DNA of 64,000 bases from Roseobacter cerasinus (GCF_009811755.1 NZ_BLIV01000005.1:351305-415304); one strand, 5' to 3'. Counted from the first letter of the stretch, positions 44,068 through 53,985 are shown. Numbers and translations are program-made. The notes: a model not told the origin generated them from the letters alone.

Positions 44068-46352
44068 GCCTTTTTCTCCATCTCGCCTCGGCCTCCGATT
44101 TGTGGTGGCCGGTCTATGCTCAGCACAGGCAATGGACCAATCCACTTTTCTAGAAGAACCAGGGCGGTATGTGCGATGTTGCCCTGGCTGAGGTCAGAGC
44201 AGCCTTTGTCCAGCGTCAGCACGTTTGGGTTGCCGTGAACCTCAATCCGCTCTCCGGCGATGTCTTGCGGATCAAACCAGGCACCCGTCGCAAGCGATAT
44301 ACAGTCGCGGCGAAGGAGTGGATCCAGCCGAAGCCCGGCGAGGCATGCGCCCCGACTGTTGTAGAGGCGGACAACATCCCCTTCCTCTAACCCGCGATCC
44401 GCTGCCGTATCCGGGTGCAGATAGGCAGGCTCACGGCCCTTGATCTTGTCTCCCAAAGCCTCGCTGCCGCGATCATTCTGACTGTGCAGGCGTGTATCAG
44501 GTTGACCGGAAATCAGGTGTAGCGCATCGCGGTCAGCGGCCAGCAAGGACTCCGCGGGCGGCAGCCAAGTGGGATGCGCCGGGCAGCCGTCGATGCCCAA
44601 AGACGCAAATCTGTCATTGTGCAGTATGATCTTACCCGTTTCGGTGTCCAGCGGGTTTCCCGCAGGATCTCGCACAAAGGCCTCAAGCGCGATCCGGTCT
44701 TCCCGCGGGTCGGGAATATCGAACCGCCCAGCCGCACGGAATGCATCATAGTCCGGCAAGTCAAAACCCGCGACATGGGCAACTTTTTCTGCTTCGGACC
44801 AGAGCGTGCGCATCCAGTCTTCGCTGTCCCGGCCTTCGGTAAAAGCCTCTTCAACTCCAAGGGCTCGCGCAATAGCGCGGAAGATATCATAGTCGTTTCG
44901 CGACTGCCCCATCGGATCAAAAAGCGGCGACATATAGAACAATGACGGGTCCCGCCGGTTCATCATGACATCCGACCGCTCCAGCGGTGTTGTCGCAGGA
45001 AGGACGATATCTGCGCGACGTGCCGTGGCCGTCCAACTGTGATCGTGAACGATGATGGTTTCGGGGCGACGCCACGCCTCTTCGAGGCGATTGAGATCTT
45101 GATGGTGGTGAAACGGATTGCCGCCGCACCAGTAAACAAGGCGGATGTCCGGATAGGTGCGGGTTTGGCAATCGTATTCGAATGTTCCGCCGGGGTTGAG
45201 CAACATATCCGCAATGCGTGCAACCGGAATGAACTCAGACACAGGGTTCTTGCCTTGAGGCATCGAGGGCCAGTTAATCAGCCGTGCCCCGCGTCCTACA
45301 TGTGTGGTGGAGCCATATCCAAATGCAAATCCGGTTCCCGCTTGCCCAATCTGCCCCAGAATGCAGGCAAGTCCCAGAGCGGCCCAAATCACCTGCTCGC
45401 CATGATCGGCGCGCTGCATGCCCCAGTTAACCGCGATCATGCTACGGCGTTGAACCAGCGCCTGCGCGATCTCCCGGATCCGAGGCGCAGGTATGTCACA
45501 TATCTCAGCCGCCCAGTCCGCTGATTTCGCAACACCATCTTCATCGCCGACAAGATAGGCCCGCCATTTTGGCCATCCGCTGGTGCAGGCCTTCAAAAAG
45601 CTCTCATCCGCCGCACCTGCAGAAACGATTTCGAATGATAAGGCCAGCATTAAAGCTGTATCCGTGCCGGGCCGAATTGAAACCCAGTCACCCTCGGGCA
45701 GATCCGTACCACGTGGCGAGACGTTCACAATCTGTGCGCCACGTTCCAGCAGGCGGGCCAACACCTTCCCTGTATCGTGATGTGTCACTCCTGCGGATGA
45801 TATCTGCGCAGTCCTGCCGGAAATGCCGCCGAATGCCAGCAGGCAATCACATTGCTCTGCCAGCAGGGTGAGGCTGGTCATCTCATCCTGAAACGCGCGG
45901 TTGCTGAGGCCCAGGATATGCGGGAACAACACTTCGCCTGCCGCATGCGAGTAGGTCTCGCGCGAGCCGACATATCCGCCTGCCATATTCAGAAACCGCC
46001 GCAGATGGCTTTGCGCGTGATGAAACCGCCCGGCGCTCGCCCACCCATAGGAACCGCCGAATATCGCTTTGTTGCCATAGGTTTCGCGCACGCGGCTGAC
46101 CTCTTGCGCGACTAACGCTGCGGCTTCATCCCAGCTCAGTTCAACAAAACGATCACTACACCTATTGGCGCCTGCATCACCCTCCAGCCATCCTTGCCGC
46201 GCAACGGGCGTTAGAATACGGCTGCTGTTGTCCTGGGCTGCTGTAACCCATCCACGACCAATGCGGGACGGCGCGGGATCGTCTGCCAGCGGCTTGATGC
46301 CGCCCGCGCCATCCAGTGTATATGCGCCCCAATGGGCAGCCGTGAATTCCAT
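44064..46352 (-). CDS. Molybdopterin oxidoreductase, BisC/DMSO reductase type, cytoplasmic
   Basis: A 762-residue enzyme of the DMSO reductase family. FGGSYGWASAGRFHHAQSHL carries Ser106, the expected molybdenum ligand of the Ser-type subgroup. There is no N-terminal Fe-S Cys motif and no Tat signal, as in cytoplasmic biotin sulfoxide reductase. Other matches are WGMQRADHGEQ, CGGNPFHHHQDLNRL, DIVLPATTPLERSD and HLISGQPDTRLHSQND. It should reduce an S-oxide or N-oxide (or run the reverse reaction). It is the first gene of the six-gene minus-strand operon that ends with the FGE. Confidence 0.9.
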   Translation of the reverse strand: MEFTAAHWGAYTLDGAGGIKPLADDPAPSRIGRGWVTAAQDNSSRILTPVARQGWLEGDAGANRCSDRFVELSWDEAAALVAQEVSRVRETYGNKAIFGGSYGWASAGRFHHAQSHLRRFLNMAGGYVGSRETYSHAAGEVLFPHILGLSNRAFQDEMTSLTLLAEQCDCLLAFGGISGRTAQISSAGVTHHDTGKVLARLLERGAQIVNVSPRGTDLPEGDWVSIRPGTDTALMLALSFEIVSAGAADESFLKACTSGWPKWRAYLVGDEDGVAKSADWAAEICDIPAPRIREIAQALVQRRSMIAVNWGMQRADHGEQVIWAALGLACILGQIGQAGTGFAFGYGSTTHVGRGARLINWPSMPQGKNPVSEFIPVARIADMLLNPGGTFEYDCQTRTYPDIRLVYWCGGNPFHHHQDLNRLEEAWRRPETIIVHDHSWTATARRADIVLPATTPLERSDVMMNRRDPSLFYMSPLFDPMGQSRNDYDIFRAIARALGVEEAFTEGRDSEDWMRTLWSEAEKVAHVAGFDLPDYDAFRAAGRFDIPDPREDRIALEAFVRDPAGNPLDTETGKIILHNDRFASLGIDGCPAHPTWLPPAESLLAADRDALHLISGQPDTRLHSQNDRGSEALGDKIKGREPAYLHPDTAADRGLEEGDVVRLYNSRGACLAGLRLDPLLRRDCISLATGAWFDPQDIAGERIEVHGNPNVLTLDKGCSDLSQGNIAHTALVLLEKWIGPLPVLSIDRPPQIGGRGEMEKKA

Positions 46353-46387
46353 CTAACGTCCTAGGCTGATGCATTCCTTGACTTTTA

Positions 46388-46395
46388 CATATGAT
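46388..46395. promoter_or_regulatory. CATATGAT motif in the molybdoenzyme/transketolase divergent promoter
   Basis: The motif lies in an 83-bp divergent region, inside a wider imperfect inverted repeat with arms TTTACA (46384-46389) and TGTAAA. It is shared with 37133-37140. Confidence 0.35.
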
Positions 46396-46435
46396 GCAAA
46401 TAGTGACGTTTGTAAAGCAATCTGGAGCCTAATCT

Positions 46436-47368
46436 ATGCGCAATGAACGCAGCACCGAAGAGGTCGCCCTGGGCATCCGTCGTCGGGTGTTTGAACACTG
46501 CATCCGCAACAATGGCGGCTATCTGAGCCAGGCCTGTTCTGCAGCCGAACAATTGGCTTGGCTTTACAACGAAGAACTGAACCTTGGTGATCCGACCTTG
46601 CCAATGGTTCCCAAACCCTTCGAAGGGGTCCCGTCGCCGTCGAACCCAGGCTACCACACGGGTGCGGGATATAATGGCCCGGCAGCACCCGAATTTGACA
46701 GGCTCTTTATTGCACCGGCACATTATGCGCTTGTTGCCTACGCCACGCTGATCGAAGTCGGTCGTATGGCCCCCGAGGGCCTGGAAATGTTCAACAAGGA
46801 TGGCTCCTCGGTCGAGATGATCGGTGCTGAGCATTCGCCTGGAATGGAAGTCCATAACGGCACACTCGGCATCGGATTTTCAACGGCAGCCGGCCTTGCT
46901 TGGGGGCGCAAACGGCGTGGTGAGCGGGGGCGTACATGGGTCTATATGTCTGACGGGGAGGTCCAGGAGGGACAGACCTGGGAGGCGATTGCCGCAGCTG
47001 CCTATCACAAGGTCGACAATCTTTACGCGATCATGGACGTCAATCGCCAGCAATGTGACGGGGCAATGTCTTCCGTCATGGATGTGGGCGACATCAAGGC
47101 GAAGATCGAGGAATTCGGCGGTGTCGCCGTCTGGGTTGATGCGCATAAACTAGATGAAATCCGTGAGGCAGCGAAGACGCCGCATCGCGGCAAGCCACTG
47201 ATCATTCTCGCAAATTCCTCACCTTACCGGGGGATGCCAACGCTGCAACTGCGGTTCCCGCGCCTGCATTACGTACGTTTCAAGTCCGAGAAAGAGCGGG
47301 CAAAAATGAACCAGGAAATCGCCCGGTCCCTGAAGGTCGATCCGATAGACTATGAAGGAGCGCACTGA
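46436..47368 (+). CDS. Transketolase, N-terminal (TPP-binding) subunit
   Basis: A 310-residue protein covering the pyrophosphate-binding half of transketolase. The TPP motif is visible in YMSDGEVQEGQTWEAIAAAA and IMDVNRQQCDG, with MEVHNGTLGIGFSTAAGLAW before it. It pairs with the next gene to form a two-chain enzyme that moves a two-carbon ketol unit between sugar phosphates. Split transketolases of this type are often dedicated to special sugar pathways. It starts the plus-strand arm divergent from the molybdoenzyme. Confidence 0.9.
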   Translation: MRNERSTEEVALGIRRRVFEHCIRNNGGYLSQACSAAEQLAWLYNEELNLGDPTLPMVPKPFEGVPSPSNPGYHTGAGYNGPAAPEFDRLFIAPAHYALVAYATLIEVGRMAPEGLEMFNKDGSSVEMIGAEHSPGMEVHNGTLGIGFSTAAGLAWGRKRRGERGRTWVYMSDGEVQEGQTWEAIAAAAYHKVDNLYAIMDVNRQQCDGAMSSVMDVGDIKAKIEEFGGVAVWVDAHKLDEIREAAKTPHRGKPLIILANSSPYRGMPTLQLRFPRLHYVRFKSEKERAKMNQEIARSLKVDPIDYEGAH

Positions 47369-48375
47369 TGGTCGAGATGGTCTCCAAACCCTATGCGCGG
47401 GCCTTCGAAGCCTATGCGACAAAGCACCCCGATAAGATCCTCTGCCTGTCGGCTGATTTGACCTCCTCCTGCGAGATTGACGGGTTCCGCGACCGGCATC
47501 CCGAACAGTTCCTGAGCCTTGGTATGGCAGAGCAAAATATGATGAGCTTTGCTGGCGGTCTGGGGCTTGCCGGGTTTCGTCCGTTCATCCACACCTTTGG
47601 CGTCTTCATGTATCGCAGACCCTATGACCAACTGATGGCCTCGATCGCGTACCCGCGGCGTAAAGTTCGTTTGATGGGGTTCCTGCCGGGTGTCACCACA
47701 CCGGGCGGTATGACACACCAGTCGATCGAAGACATCTCGGTCATGCGGTCGATCCCGAATATGACAATCCTTGAGACGGGCGACGCGACAGAGGTTGAAA
47801 GCATCTGCGAAGCAGCCGACAGCATTGACGGTCCCGTCTGGTGTCGCGTGTTGCGCGGTTCAGTTCCACGCCTCTTCGACACGCCAATCAAAGTTGGCGA
47901 AATGCGGGTCCTGTCGGAAGGCACGGACGTGCTGGTCGTCACCTCTGGCATTTGCACGGAAGAAGCGATGCGCGCCCGTGCCGCGTTTTCACAAGCGGGG
48001 CTCTCGATCCGCCATCTGCACCTGCACACGATCAAACCTTTCGACGCCGCTGCGCTGCTGGATCACATCGGATCGGTAAAGCATGGCGTTGTGACCTTGG
48101 AAAATCACGTGACCGAAGGTGGTATTGGAAGCCTTGTCGCCGAAACCATGGCCGATGCTGGCATGGGCAAGCGCCTTGTCAGGCTTGGGCTGAAGGACAC
48201 ATACGCCCATGGCGGGTCGCGGGCGTATTTGATGCGATACTATGGGCTCGATGCACTCGCTTTGGTGAGGGGGATCGAAGATCTGATGGGCCAGGACTTC
48301 GGCATCGGCGAGGCTGACCTCGATGCAGCGCGCGTGGAGGACGTTCATTCGTTGGTAAAGGCGGAAGGACTCTAG
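47368..48375 (+). CDS. Transketolase, C-terminal (pyrimidine-binding) subunit
   Basis: A 335-residue protein forming the second half of the split transketolase. Key parts are ILCLSADLTSSCEIDGFRDR, FLSLGMAEQNMMSFAGGLGL (with the conserved TPP-activating Glu) and MTHQSIEDISVMRSIPNMTI. The C-terminal domain has VLVVTSGICTEEAMRARAAF. Its ATG overlaps the previous stop by one base (TGATG). Together they likely process a C5-C6 ketose phosphate or an analogue made by the neighbouring enzymes. Confidence 0.9.
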   Translation: MVEMVSKPYARAFEAYATKHPDKILCLSADLTSSCEIDGFRDRHPEQFLSLGMAEQNMMSFAGGLGLAGFRPFIHTFGVFMYRRPYDQLMASIAYPRRKVRLMGFLPGVTTPGGMTHQSIEDISVMRSIPNMTILETGDATEVESICEAADSIDGPVWCRVLRGSVPRLFDTPIKVGEMRVLSEGTDVLVVTSGICTEEAMRARAAFSQAGLSIRHLHLHTIKPFDAAALLDHIGSVKHGVVTLENHVTEGGIGSLVAETMADAGMGKRLVRLGLKDTYAHGGSRAYLMRYYGLDALALVRGIEDLMGQDFGIGEADLDAARVEDVHSLVKAEGL

Positions 48376-48509
48376 GCGCCACATCGTGGGCGACCAATGG
48401 ATAGCATGCTGATGTCTCATGTGACTGGGCCATTCCGTACTGCTGCCGCTAAAATATCGGGTCACAGGCAGCATAAAACTGAGTGCGCGAAAGATGAGCT
48501 GGTCGTGGT

Positions 48510-49140
48510 GATCCGGATTTGTGGCCATCACAGCGAAAGTGCGTTTTCGGTTCCCGCCAGAACAACGCCTGCCAACATCCGGGTTGGCGACATGTGCTGC
48601 GTCGGCGAAAGCGTGAAGGCGATCGACCGCTTTTCCTGATCGGTGCGGATCAGCATCCGGTCGCCTTCGATGTCGCCGAGCTTCAGTGCGTCACCTCGCC
48701 CGCCCTGACCCCGCCGCGATAGGCCACGCAGAAGGCGGTTCGGTCACGAAGGCCTGGTCCCGGCGCGGCCTCCAGAATGCACGCGACTTCCTCGGCGCTC
48801 AGAACCACGGGGGTCTTCTTCGCAGCACGTTGGTGGCGCATGTGCCGCTTCATCTCAGGACGCGGGCAGGTCGTCGCAAAGTAGAAGCTCAGCACCGTCA
48901 GCCGGTTTTTGAAGGTCGGCGCGCCGACGTCGCGCTCTTTCATGTCGCGTTGAAAGGCCCGCAGATCCTCCGATAGCGGGCGAGGCCAGCTTGATCGAAG
49001 CTGATGCCAACAAACAGTTCTCGACAGCCAAGGAGGAATGCGGCGCTGGTCGGATCGATGTCAAAGCGGCACTCCCCGCAGTGAGGGAATACCACGGTAT
49101 GCGGGAGAGGCGGCTTGGTAAGTGTTCTGTCAATAGCGAT
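48510..49140 (-). pseudogene. Tyrosine recombinase (XerD-like), decayed and frameshifted
   Basis: Minus-strand frames contain EDLRAFQRDMKERDVGAPTF, KTPVVLSAEEVACILEAAPG and RDRTAFCVAYRGGVRAGEV, then a stop at 48683. In another frame LGDIEGDRMLIRTDQ continues the same protein (48600-48680). The C-terminal catalytic part with the Tyr nucleophile is missing, and the N-terminal region is also broken. It is probably a remnant of an IS91-associated or plasmid integrase and marks the right edge of the second catabolic module. Confidence 0.65.
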
Positions 49141-49394
49141 CAAAGCCGAGCTGCGCGGATCAGAAGCTGCGCCATGGACACACCCTTTGACGCCTCTCTG
49201 ACGTCAGACAGAGCCGCGCGCCACTCAAACGTTGCGCATGGCGTCCGACAAATCTGAAGCAGACCGGACCTGTGCTGCGATATTCTCGAAGGGCGCCTTT
49301 CCGGTTTTCGAGCATTTCGGTCCGTTGATGACCGAAAGGTCAAAGTGCTGCGACCTTCGACACACGAAGTTCAGAAACGGAACTGTCCGCGGGC
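49141..49394. other. Intergenic stretch without a recognisable gene
   Basis: Between the recombinase remnant and the end of the second HyuA-like gene. No convincing coding frame or hairpin. Confidence 0.4.
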
Positions 49395-51401
49395 CTAGCC
49401 GCTTGCGATGCGCGGCCGGCCGCTGGCTTCGACGGTCAGGACAGCCTCGACAAAAACCTCTCGATTGTCCACTCTTGCCCGACGAATGTCGCGCGTGGCG
49501 GTCAACCGTGCGTCCACAACCCCTGCGGCCTGCGCGGCAGCGCGTGCGTCAGCTGACAAGGCCCGCTCCAGCGCATCCAGGGCCGCTTCTTCATCGTCTA
49601 TATCCGCCGGGCCATCCTCAAGATGCACACGAAAGACCCCCTCACCCAGCGCGGTCACAGTGCCGCTGCACCGCATGCTCACGCGCCCAACAACCGCACC
49701 GATGGCATTTGCAACAGCGCCATGAGACGGCAAGATCATCTCTGAACACACCCGCTCGCCGACAGCCGGGTAGTAGCAACCAGCAGAGGCGCCCAGCCCG
49801 ACGACCGGCAGGTTCAACCCAATATCCAGACGGATCAATCCGCGATGCCGGTCGAGACCGGCCTGCATCAGCGGGTGCCGGGCCAGCACATGCGGCGTCT
49901 CACCAAAATCGCGCGCCTCTTCCGCAAAAGCGGCTTCCAGCAGGGCCTGCGACGTCATCTCCGTCAACTGGTTTATGATCATCCAGGCGAGCGCTGCGGC
50001 ACCTGCGGCAAGTCTTTGGCCTGACCCTACCTTCCTGCGCGCCATCAGGGTGAGCGCTTTCTCGGCGGCGGCCTTATCCCATTCAGCCAGCTGACCTGTG
50101 ACGTGGCTGGCATCGGAGGGTGTCACCCCTGCGACCTGCACAAGACCTCGGGCTATGAGCCTGTCCAGAGCGCTCTCATCCATCCGCACGCGCAGGATCC
50201 GGTCAAGCGCATGGGTGCCCGCACCTATCCGCTCCAGCAGCTGCGCCTCGCGCGCAGCCAAACCGTGGCGAGGCAGCCCGCGCACAGCCCGCACAAACCG
50301 GGCATCATGCGCCCCGGGCGTCGCCGTCCGCAACTGCGCATCAAGCAGATCATGTACCGGCTGCCCAACCTCCGCGGCCAAAAGGGCCACCGGCACCACC
50401 CGGCACGGACCAAGTGCGACACCGCCCTGCAACCCGTCCGCGATCACACGCACCTCGCTGTCGCCGCCAAGCCCTGTCGTGCGCATGGCCACAGCCTCAA
50501 CCATGGTGCGATACGGGCCAACCCGCGCGCCCGCCGGGTCAATCTTTGGCACCCCGTCTTGCAACAATGCGATGTCCGTCGTGGTCCCGCCAATGTCGCT
50601 GACCAAGGCCTCGGTCGCGCCGGTCAACCAACGCGCGCCAACGATGGAGGCAGCCGGACCACTGAGAATGGTCTCAATCGGACGCGCGCGCGCCTGACCT
50701 GCAGAGATCAGCGCCCCGTCCCCCCGCACAACCATCAGCGGGGCCGATACGCCCAAACCCGACAACGCCGTCTCGGTGCGCGCAATCAGCGCCGCAATCA
50801 TGCCAATCAAACGCGCATTCAAAACGGCGGTGACGGCCCGTTTTGGCCCATTCAACCGCGACGACAATTGATGTGATGCTGAAACCGGCCGCCCCGATAG
50901 CTCAGCCACAAGGGAGCGCGCCCGGACCTCATGGGCCGGATTTCGCGTGGCAAATTGTGCAGCAACGGCGATGCCGCTGACGTCATCGCCATGCTCTTGC
51001 AAAAATGCACGGATGGCGGCCTCATCCAGCGGTTGCCGCTCGATCCCCGCGTGATCATGGCCCCCGGCGCAGTGCAGCACGGGATCTCCGGCCATGGCCT
51101 CGGCCAAACCATGTGCCCCCAGATCGGTGGTGCGAAAGCCAATGTAGATCAGGGCCACCCGCCCACCTTGCCCTTCCACCAGCGCATTGGTCGCAAGTGT
51201 GGTCGACAGCGACGCAAGCGCAATCTCCTCGGGCGCCACGGCCGCCCCCTGCAGGACGGCCCGCACCGCCTCTTCGACGCCAACAGCAAGGTCTGCGCGT
51301 GTCGTCAGCGCCTTGGCTGTGGCGATCACCTCGGTTTCATCCCGTATGAGGACCGCATCCGTGTAAGTGCCGCCCGTGTCCACGCCGAGAAGCACGCTCA
51401 C
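49395..51401 (-). CDS. Hydantoinase/oxoprolinase-family protein (HyuA, full length)
   Basis: A 668-residue protein. I chose the GTG at 51401, which overlaps the queG stop (GTGA); the ATG at 51431 would overlap it by 34 bases. The nucleotide-binding signatures are [16 protein letters not shown] and [17 protein letters not shown], with [14 protein letters not shown] between. It is longer than the copy at 27363 and lacks an adjacent HyuB. It probably performs ATP-dependent ring opening of a cyclic amide. Coupling to queG is more likely positional than functional. Confidence 0.88.
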   Translation of the reverse strand: MSVLLGVDTGGTYTDAVLIRDETEVIATAKALTTRADLAVGVEEAVRAVLQGAAVAPEEIALASLSTTLATNALVEGQGGRVALIYIGFRTTDLGAHGLAEAMAGDPVLHCAGGHDHAGIERQPLDEAAIRAFLQEHGDDVSGIAVAAQFATRNPAHEVRARSLVAELSGRPVSASHQLSSRLNGPKRAVTAVLNARLIGMIAALIARTETALSGLGVSAPLMVVRGDGALISAGQARARPIETILSGPAASIVGARWLTGATEALVSDIGGTTTDIALLQDGVPKIDPAGARVGPYRTMVEAVAMRTTGLGGDSEVRVIADGLQGGVALGPCRVVPVALLAAEVGQPVHDLLDAQLRTATPGAHDARFVRAVRGLPRHGLAAREAQLLERIGAGTHALDRILRVRMDESALDRLIARGLVQVAGVTPSDASHVTGQLAEWDKAAAEKALTLMARRKVGSGQRLAAGAAALAWMIINQLTEMTSQALLEAAFAEEARDFGETPHVLARHPLMQAGLDRHRGLIRLDIGLNLPVVGLGASAGCYYPAVGERVCSEMILPSHGAVANAIGAVVGRVSMRCSGTVTALGEGVFRVHLEDGPADIDDEEAALDALERALSADARAAAQAAGVVDARLTATRDIRRARVDNREVFVEAVLTVEASGRPRIASG

Positions 51402-52444
51402 GACAGGCTCTCCAGGCGGGTCATAGCCCATCGGGCGGCATCAGCGACGACAGGATCAGGATCCTCCACCAAAGCAGCGGCAGCGGGCCGAAGCTCAGGA
51501 CGCCCTGAATTCCCTATTGCATAAAGCACATTGCGAACAAAGCGATCCCGCCCGATCCTTTTGATCGCTGATCCCGAAAAAAGCGCCCGAAACCGAGCAT
51601 CATCGAGTTGAGCGAGATCCGCAAGATCGGGCGCGGTCAGCTCTGGCTGCGGGGCCAGCCGCAGATCGCGCGCCGCCACGGCAAACTTGTTCCAGGGGCA
51701 CACGGCAAGGCAATCATCACACCCATAGATCCGATTGCCCATGAGGCCCCGCAATTCTTCGGGCACCGGACCTTTGTGTTCGATGGTCAAATACGAAATA
51801 CAGCGGCGCGCATCCAGCCTGTAAGGCTCTGGAAAGGCCTCTGTCGGGCAAATGTCCAGGCAGGCGCGGCAGGATCCACAATGATCCTGCTCCGGCATGT
51901 CGATGGCCAAATCCAGGGTGGTAAAGATGGCCCCCAGAAACGCCCAATTGCCCCAATCGCGGCTGACCAGATTGGTATGTTTTCCCTGCCAGCCCAGCCC
52001 CGCAGCCTCGCCTAGCGCCTTCTCCGGCACCGGGGCTGTGTCGACAAAAACCTTCACCTCAGCGGGCTCATCCGTCCGCGCCAACACCCACCGCGCCAAA
52101 CGTTTCAAACGTTTCTTGACCACATCGTGGTAGTCACGTCCTTGGGCATAAACCGAAATGGCCCCACGGTCGGGATGGCGCAAAATCTCAAGCGGATCAT
52201 GTGGCGGTGTATAACTCTCGGCCAGCATGATCACCGACCGCGCCTCAGGCCAAAGCGCTGCGGGATTGCCACGCCATGCCATCCGCTCGGCCATCCAGCC
52301 CATCTGCCCGTGATAGCCCGCCTCGACAAAAGCACGCAGTCGTGCCGCCACCTCAGGCACAGCATCCGGACGGCAGATCCGCGCGCTCACAAAGCCCTCC
52401 GCCAAGGCCTGCTCAACCAGCTGCGTCTTGAGCGCCGCGCTCAT
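51398..52444 (-). CDS. queG: Epoxyqueuosine reductase QueG
   Basis: A 348-residue cobalamin-dependent enzyme for the last step of queuosine synthesis in tRNA. Two 4Fe-4S motifs are present, [16 protein letters not shown] and [14 protein letters not shown], with [16 protein letters not shown] and [21 protein letters not shown]-terminal HEAT-like segment follows. It is cytoplasmic and upstream of the HyuA-like gene with a 4-base overlap. Confidence 0.93.
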   Translation of the reverse strand: MSAALKTQLVEQALAEGFVSARICRPDAVPEVAARLRAFVEAGYHGQMGWMAERMAWRGNPAALWPEARSVIMLAESYTPPHDPLEILRHPDRGAISVYAQGRDYHDVVKKRLKRLARWVLARTDEPAEVKVFVDTAPVPEKALGEAAGLGWQGKHTNLVSRDWGNWAFLGAIFTTLDLAIDMPEQDHCGSCRACLDICPTEAFPEPYRLDARRCISYLTIEHKGPVPEELRGLMGNRIYGCDDCLAVCPWNKFAVAARDLRLAPQPELTAPDLADLAQLDDARFRALFSGSAIKRIGRDRFVRNVLYAIGNSGRPELRPAAAALVEDPDPVVADAARWAMTRLESLS

Positions 52445-52484
52445 GCTTCATTGTTCCAAAAATATGCACAGTCCGACCACAACC

Positions 52485-53150
52485 TCAAAAGTCGAGGTCA
52501 TTGTAGTGGCGTGGCGGCGGGAACCCGGGCACCTGATCCGCAAGGATCGACCGGAACGCGGGCCGCGACTTGATCTTCGCATACCAGTCCTTGACCACAT
52601 CCGAACGGTTCCAATCCACGTCCGAGATGTAGTCCAACGCGCTCAGATGTGCAGCGGCGGCAAAATCCGCCAGCGTCATGACGTCCCCCCCAAGCCAGCG
52701 CCGATGATCCAGCAACCAGGCCATATAGTCGAGGTGGTATTTGATCGCCTTCGCCCCCGCCTTCACATTCGTGCTGTCGGGATAGCCCTGTTTCATTACC
52801 TTCTTGTTCACTCGCTCATAAAGCAGTTTCGACGTCACCTCGTTGTGAAACTTGTCATCGAACCAGCCCACCAGCCGCCGGACTTCCTGGCGTGCCACCG
52901 GGTCTTTCGGCATCAACGCGGGATCGGGTCGGGTGTCTTCGATGTATTCGCAGATCGCGGAACTTTCGGCCATCATCACGCCATCAAGCCGCAGAACCGG
53001 CACCTGGCCTGCCGGGTTGCGCCGCATGAAATCGGGATCCTGCTCCCAGTATCTCTCCTCGACCAACTCCACCTCGATCTTCTTTTCGGCAAGGCTCAGG
53101 CGTACCTTGCGGCAGAACGGAGACAGGGGAACGTGAAACAGGCGGGCCAT
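52485..53150 (-). CDS. Glutathione S-transferase family protein
   Basis: A 221-residue protein. The thioredoxin-like N-terminal domain has LSPFCRKVRLSLAEK, NPAGQVPVLRLDG with the cis-Pro, and MAESSAICEYIED. A helical C-terminal domain follows. The candidate catalytic residue is Ser or Cys in SPFCRK. It may conjugate glutathione to electrophiles or serve in reduction; the substrate is unknown. It is about 40 bp upstream of queG on the same strand. Confidence 0.9.
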   Translation of the reverse strand: MARLFHVPLSPFCRKVRLSLAEKKIEVELVEERYWEQDPDFMRRNPAGQVPVLRLDGVMMAESSAICEYIEDTRPDPALMPKDPVARQEVRRLVGWFDDKFHNEVTSKLLYERVNKKVMKQGYPDSTNVKAGAKAIKYHLDYMAWLLDHRRWLGGDVMTLADFAAAAHLSALDYISDVDWNRSDVVKDWYAKIKSRPAFRSILADQVPGFPPPRHYNDLDF

Positions 53151-53205
53151 GGACTTTTCCGGTCTAGAAATGCTCTGTCTTCAATGCCCGGAGTGTCGCG
53201 TGGTT

Positions 53206-53934
53206 TCAACTCTCGAAACAGGCGGCGCGGCCATCTTTGCTGATTGTCGCTGCTCCTGACCGGATCGCACGCGCCCGCTTGAGCACGAAATCCGATGGGC
53301 GGCGGGCTGATCGCCCCTTAGGGTTCGGCAGGATCGCCGCCAGCCGCGCGGCCTGCTCTGCCGTCAGATCCCGCGCGGCCACGCCGAAGTAATGGCGCGC
53401 CGCAGCTTCCACACCAAAGATGCCTTCGTCAAACTCGGCCACGTTCAGATAGACCTCGACGATCCGTTGCTTCGACCAGATGATTTCCAGCAGCGGGGTC
53501 AACAACGCTTCAAGCGCTTTGCGCGTGTAATTGCGCCCATGCCAGAGATAGACGTTCTTGACCGTCTGCTGACTCAGGGTTGATGCGCCGCGTGTTCCAC
53601 CATCCGCAATCGCGTCCTTGATCGCGGCGAGGTCAAACCCCCAATGCAGACAGAAATTCGCGTCTTCTGCGGCCACGACCGACCGCGCCATGACCGGAGC
53701 AATATCTTCGAGCGGCACCCAGATTTGCTCCGCCCCACCAAGCCGCCGCGATTCCGAGAACATGTAAGGCGTCGTGGGTGGATTCACGACCGCACCCAGC
53801 GCGATCAGCCCCACCACAAAAACAACCAGCCCCAGTCCCACCCGCCACAGATAGCGCAGTGCCCGCCGCAGCGGGTTGGGCCGTGTCTGTGCCTTGCGGG
53901 GTCGTCTGCTCTTTTTTGTCGCCCGTTTCGCCAT
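53206..53934 (-). CDS. mtgA: Monofunctional peptidoglycan transglycosylase MtgA
   Basis: A 242-residue membrane-anchored glycosyltransferase 51 starting at the ATG at 53934. A very basic N-terminus precedes one transmembrane helix (LWRVGLGLVVFVVGLIALGA). The GT51 motifs are VVAAEDANFCLHWGFDL with the catalytic Glu, RGASTLSQQTVKNVYLW, RKALEALLTPLLEIIWSKQR and ILEVYLN-like IVEVYLNVAEF. It polymerises lipid II into glycan chains in the periplasm. It lies about 50 bp past gltB. Confidence 0.93.
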   Translation of the reverse strand: MAKRATKKSRRPRKAQTRPNPLRRALRYLWRVGLGLVVFVVGLIALGAVVNPPTTPYMFSESRRLGGAEQIWVPLEDIAPVMARSVVAAEDANFCLHWGFDLAAIKDAIADGGTRGASTLSQQTVKNVYLWHGRNYTRKALEALLTPLLEIIWSKQRIVEVYLNVAEFDEGIFGVEAAARHYFGVAARDLTAEQAARLAAILPNPKGRSARRPSDFVLKRARAIRSGAATISKDGRAACFES

Positions 53935-53985
53935 GAGCCAGCTATAGGCCCGCGCGGCGGCCTTGTGAACCGCCACGCTGTGGTC

